The position numbers and the translations under genes were made by a program. The notes below the pieces were generated by a model. That model did no database searches and had not been told where the DNA came from. It saw only the letters and a list, made by a program, of their open reading frames with translations. Positions 63,499 to 64,000 of a stretch of 64,000 bases of DNA are shown in pieces (the stretch's first letter is position 1; the number at the start of each line of letters is the position of its first letter). The stretch covers positions 518,251 to 582,250 of the forward strand of contig NZ_JAVRHZ010000002.1 in NCBI RefSeq assembly GCF_031846325.1. Direction: 5' to 3'. This stretch comes from Patiriisocius_A hiemis. Lineage in GTDB: Bacteria > Bacteroidota > Bacteroidia > Flavobacteriales > Flavobacteriaceae.

Positions 63499-63894
63499 AT
63501 GAAAAAGGACATTACCTTTCATGTTGCTGAAGACGTTTATATCGTTGCAATGAAAGAATGGGATAAAGATTTTCTTTCTCAAAATTGGAATATTTACTTT
63601 GTTAACACCAAAAAGAGCTCGTTAGAAACTGTTTTAGTTGTTTCTAGAGGGAATTCTTCTACTTTAAAGACATCAACCCTAAGGCACAATCTTGGTAATG
63701 TTGAGTCTAACACCATGAAGAAAATAGAATTTATAGCTAATGATGTATTAAGCTTTACTAATGAGTATTTAGTAACTTTCTTTCTGGACGGTAAACTGTA
63801 TGACAAACAATTTACATTCACTCCTCATTCAATTTCAGAAGAAAATTTAGTAGAATTTAAATCACTTAATGTAGAAGTAATAGTAGCAAAGTAA
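63499..63894 (+). CDS. Conserved hypothetical protein downstream of pheS
   Basis: This 131-residue protein has a beta-rich pattern with few helices and no signal peptide or membrane helix. I do not recognise a family. I recall similar frames downstream of pheS in Flavobacteriia that have been named after the synthetase by position only; no synthetase motifs are present here. A strong terminator follows 53 bases after its stop, so it probably ends the pheS transcript. Confidence 0.6.
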   Translation: MKKDITFHVAEDVYIVAMKEWDKDFLSQNWNIYFVNTKKSSLETVLVVSRGNSSTLKTSTLRHNLGNVESNTMKKIEFIANDVLSFTNEYLVTFFLDGKLYDKQFTFTPHSISEENLVEFKSLNVEVIVAK

Positions 63895-63943
63895 CTTGCA
63901 GTTTTTACTCTTCTAATTATTATAATTTAATAATATACTAAAC

Positions 63944-63977
63944 AAAAAGAGAGCCGCTAATTAGCGGCTCTCTTATA
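63944..63977. terminator. Strong palindromic terminator
   Basis: A perfect 14-bp palindrome, AAGAGAGCCGCTAA (63947-63960) and TTAGCGGCTCTCTT (63961-63974), has an A run upstream and a T-rich tract downstream. It ends the pheS region and may also work on the opposite strand. Confidence 0.85.
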
Positions 63978-64000
63978 TATTGAATAATTTCTAAAAGAAT

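Noticed and set aside
1..64000. tRNA, rRNA, CRISPR array, insertion sequence, prophage
   Set aside because: No cloverleaf-like sequence, array of spaced direct repeats, transposase or phage gene was seen on either strand.

Overview
The window looks like a chromosomal segment of a Bacteroidota member, most likely a (marine) Flavobacteriaceae. The DNA is A+T-rich. Several genes are preceded by the Bacteroidota -7 promoter element TAnnTTTG rather than a sigma70 -10 box, and Shine-Dalgarno sequences are weak or absent. Many products are lipoproteins. Family choices fit the phylum: an OmpA with TSP3 repeats, AddAB-like nuclease, IPExxxVDY protein beside pyk, a Bat (aerotolerance) operon, and PBP1C with alpha-2-macroglobulin. 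No tRNA, rRNA, CRISPR array, insertion sequence or phage gene was found. Coding density is high, and the only gene-free stretch over 300 bases is 10280-10690.

Layout. 1-9454 (minus): a partial alpha/beta hydrolase, addB-like nuclease, ompA, kbl and addA-like helicase-nuclease. 9671-10279: sodA. 10691-14965 (minus): a long purF, a PfkB kinase, RNase H and purN. 15143-19432 (plus): acpP-fabF-rnc-IPExxxVDY-pyk. 19578-21506 (minus): SH3 lipoprotein and dinB. 21556-23578 (plus): a tightly packed VOC / TIP30-like / CYTH / YCII-lipoprotein set. 23575-37045 (minus): a 13.5-kb tightly spaced operon of alpha-2-macroglobulin, pbpC, GH2 beta-mannosidase, GH20 hexosaminidase and cutC, preceded by an exported isoaspartyl peptidase and an ABM-domain protein. 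38841-41600 (plus): CAP lipoprotein, 3-hydroxyanthranilate dioxygenase and an ALDH7-type dehydrogenase. 41653-46682 (minus): metallophosphatase, zinc-ribbon membrane protein, SPFH-GYF protein (a YdjG/YdjI-like set), an AlbA_2 protein and an SDR. 46840-55938 (plus): MoxR-DUF58-(DUF4381-like)-BatA-B-C-D-E. 56006-61383 (plus): a small membrane ORF, SulP, Usp-like protein, beta carbonic anhydrase and a second SulP, probably for bicarbonate handling. 61435-61968 (minus): CvpA. 62049-63894 (plus): pheS between two uncharacterised genes.

How genes work together. AddA and AddB would form the recombination nuclease although their genes are separated by ompA and kbl. The MoxR/Bat proteins form a predicted membrane chaperone/VWA complex. 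The alpha-2-macroglobulin/PBP1C pair is a known periplasmic defence and cell-wall repair pairing, here joined to exoglycosidases that could trim a Man-beta-GlcNAc-beta-GlcNAc core. SulP and carbonic anhydrase couple anion (bicarbonate) uptake to CO2 interconversion.

Most of the window is ordinary core genome. The items most worth a second look are the alpha-2-macroglobulin/PBP1C/glycosidase/CutC operon, a long hairpin that buries the start codon of the dioxygenase gene, the YdjG/YdjI-like SPFH module without PspA, a lipoprotein whose N-terminus appears to be encoded by a small repeat, two palindromic intergenic repeats, and the double SulP locus. All functional statements are from sequence reading and family knowledge; no search was run.
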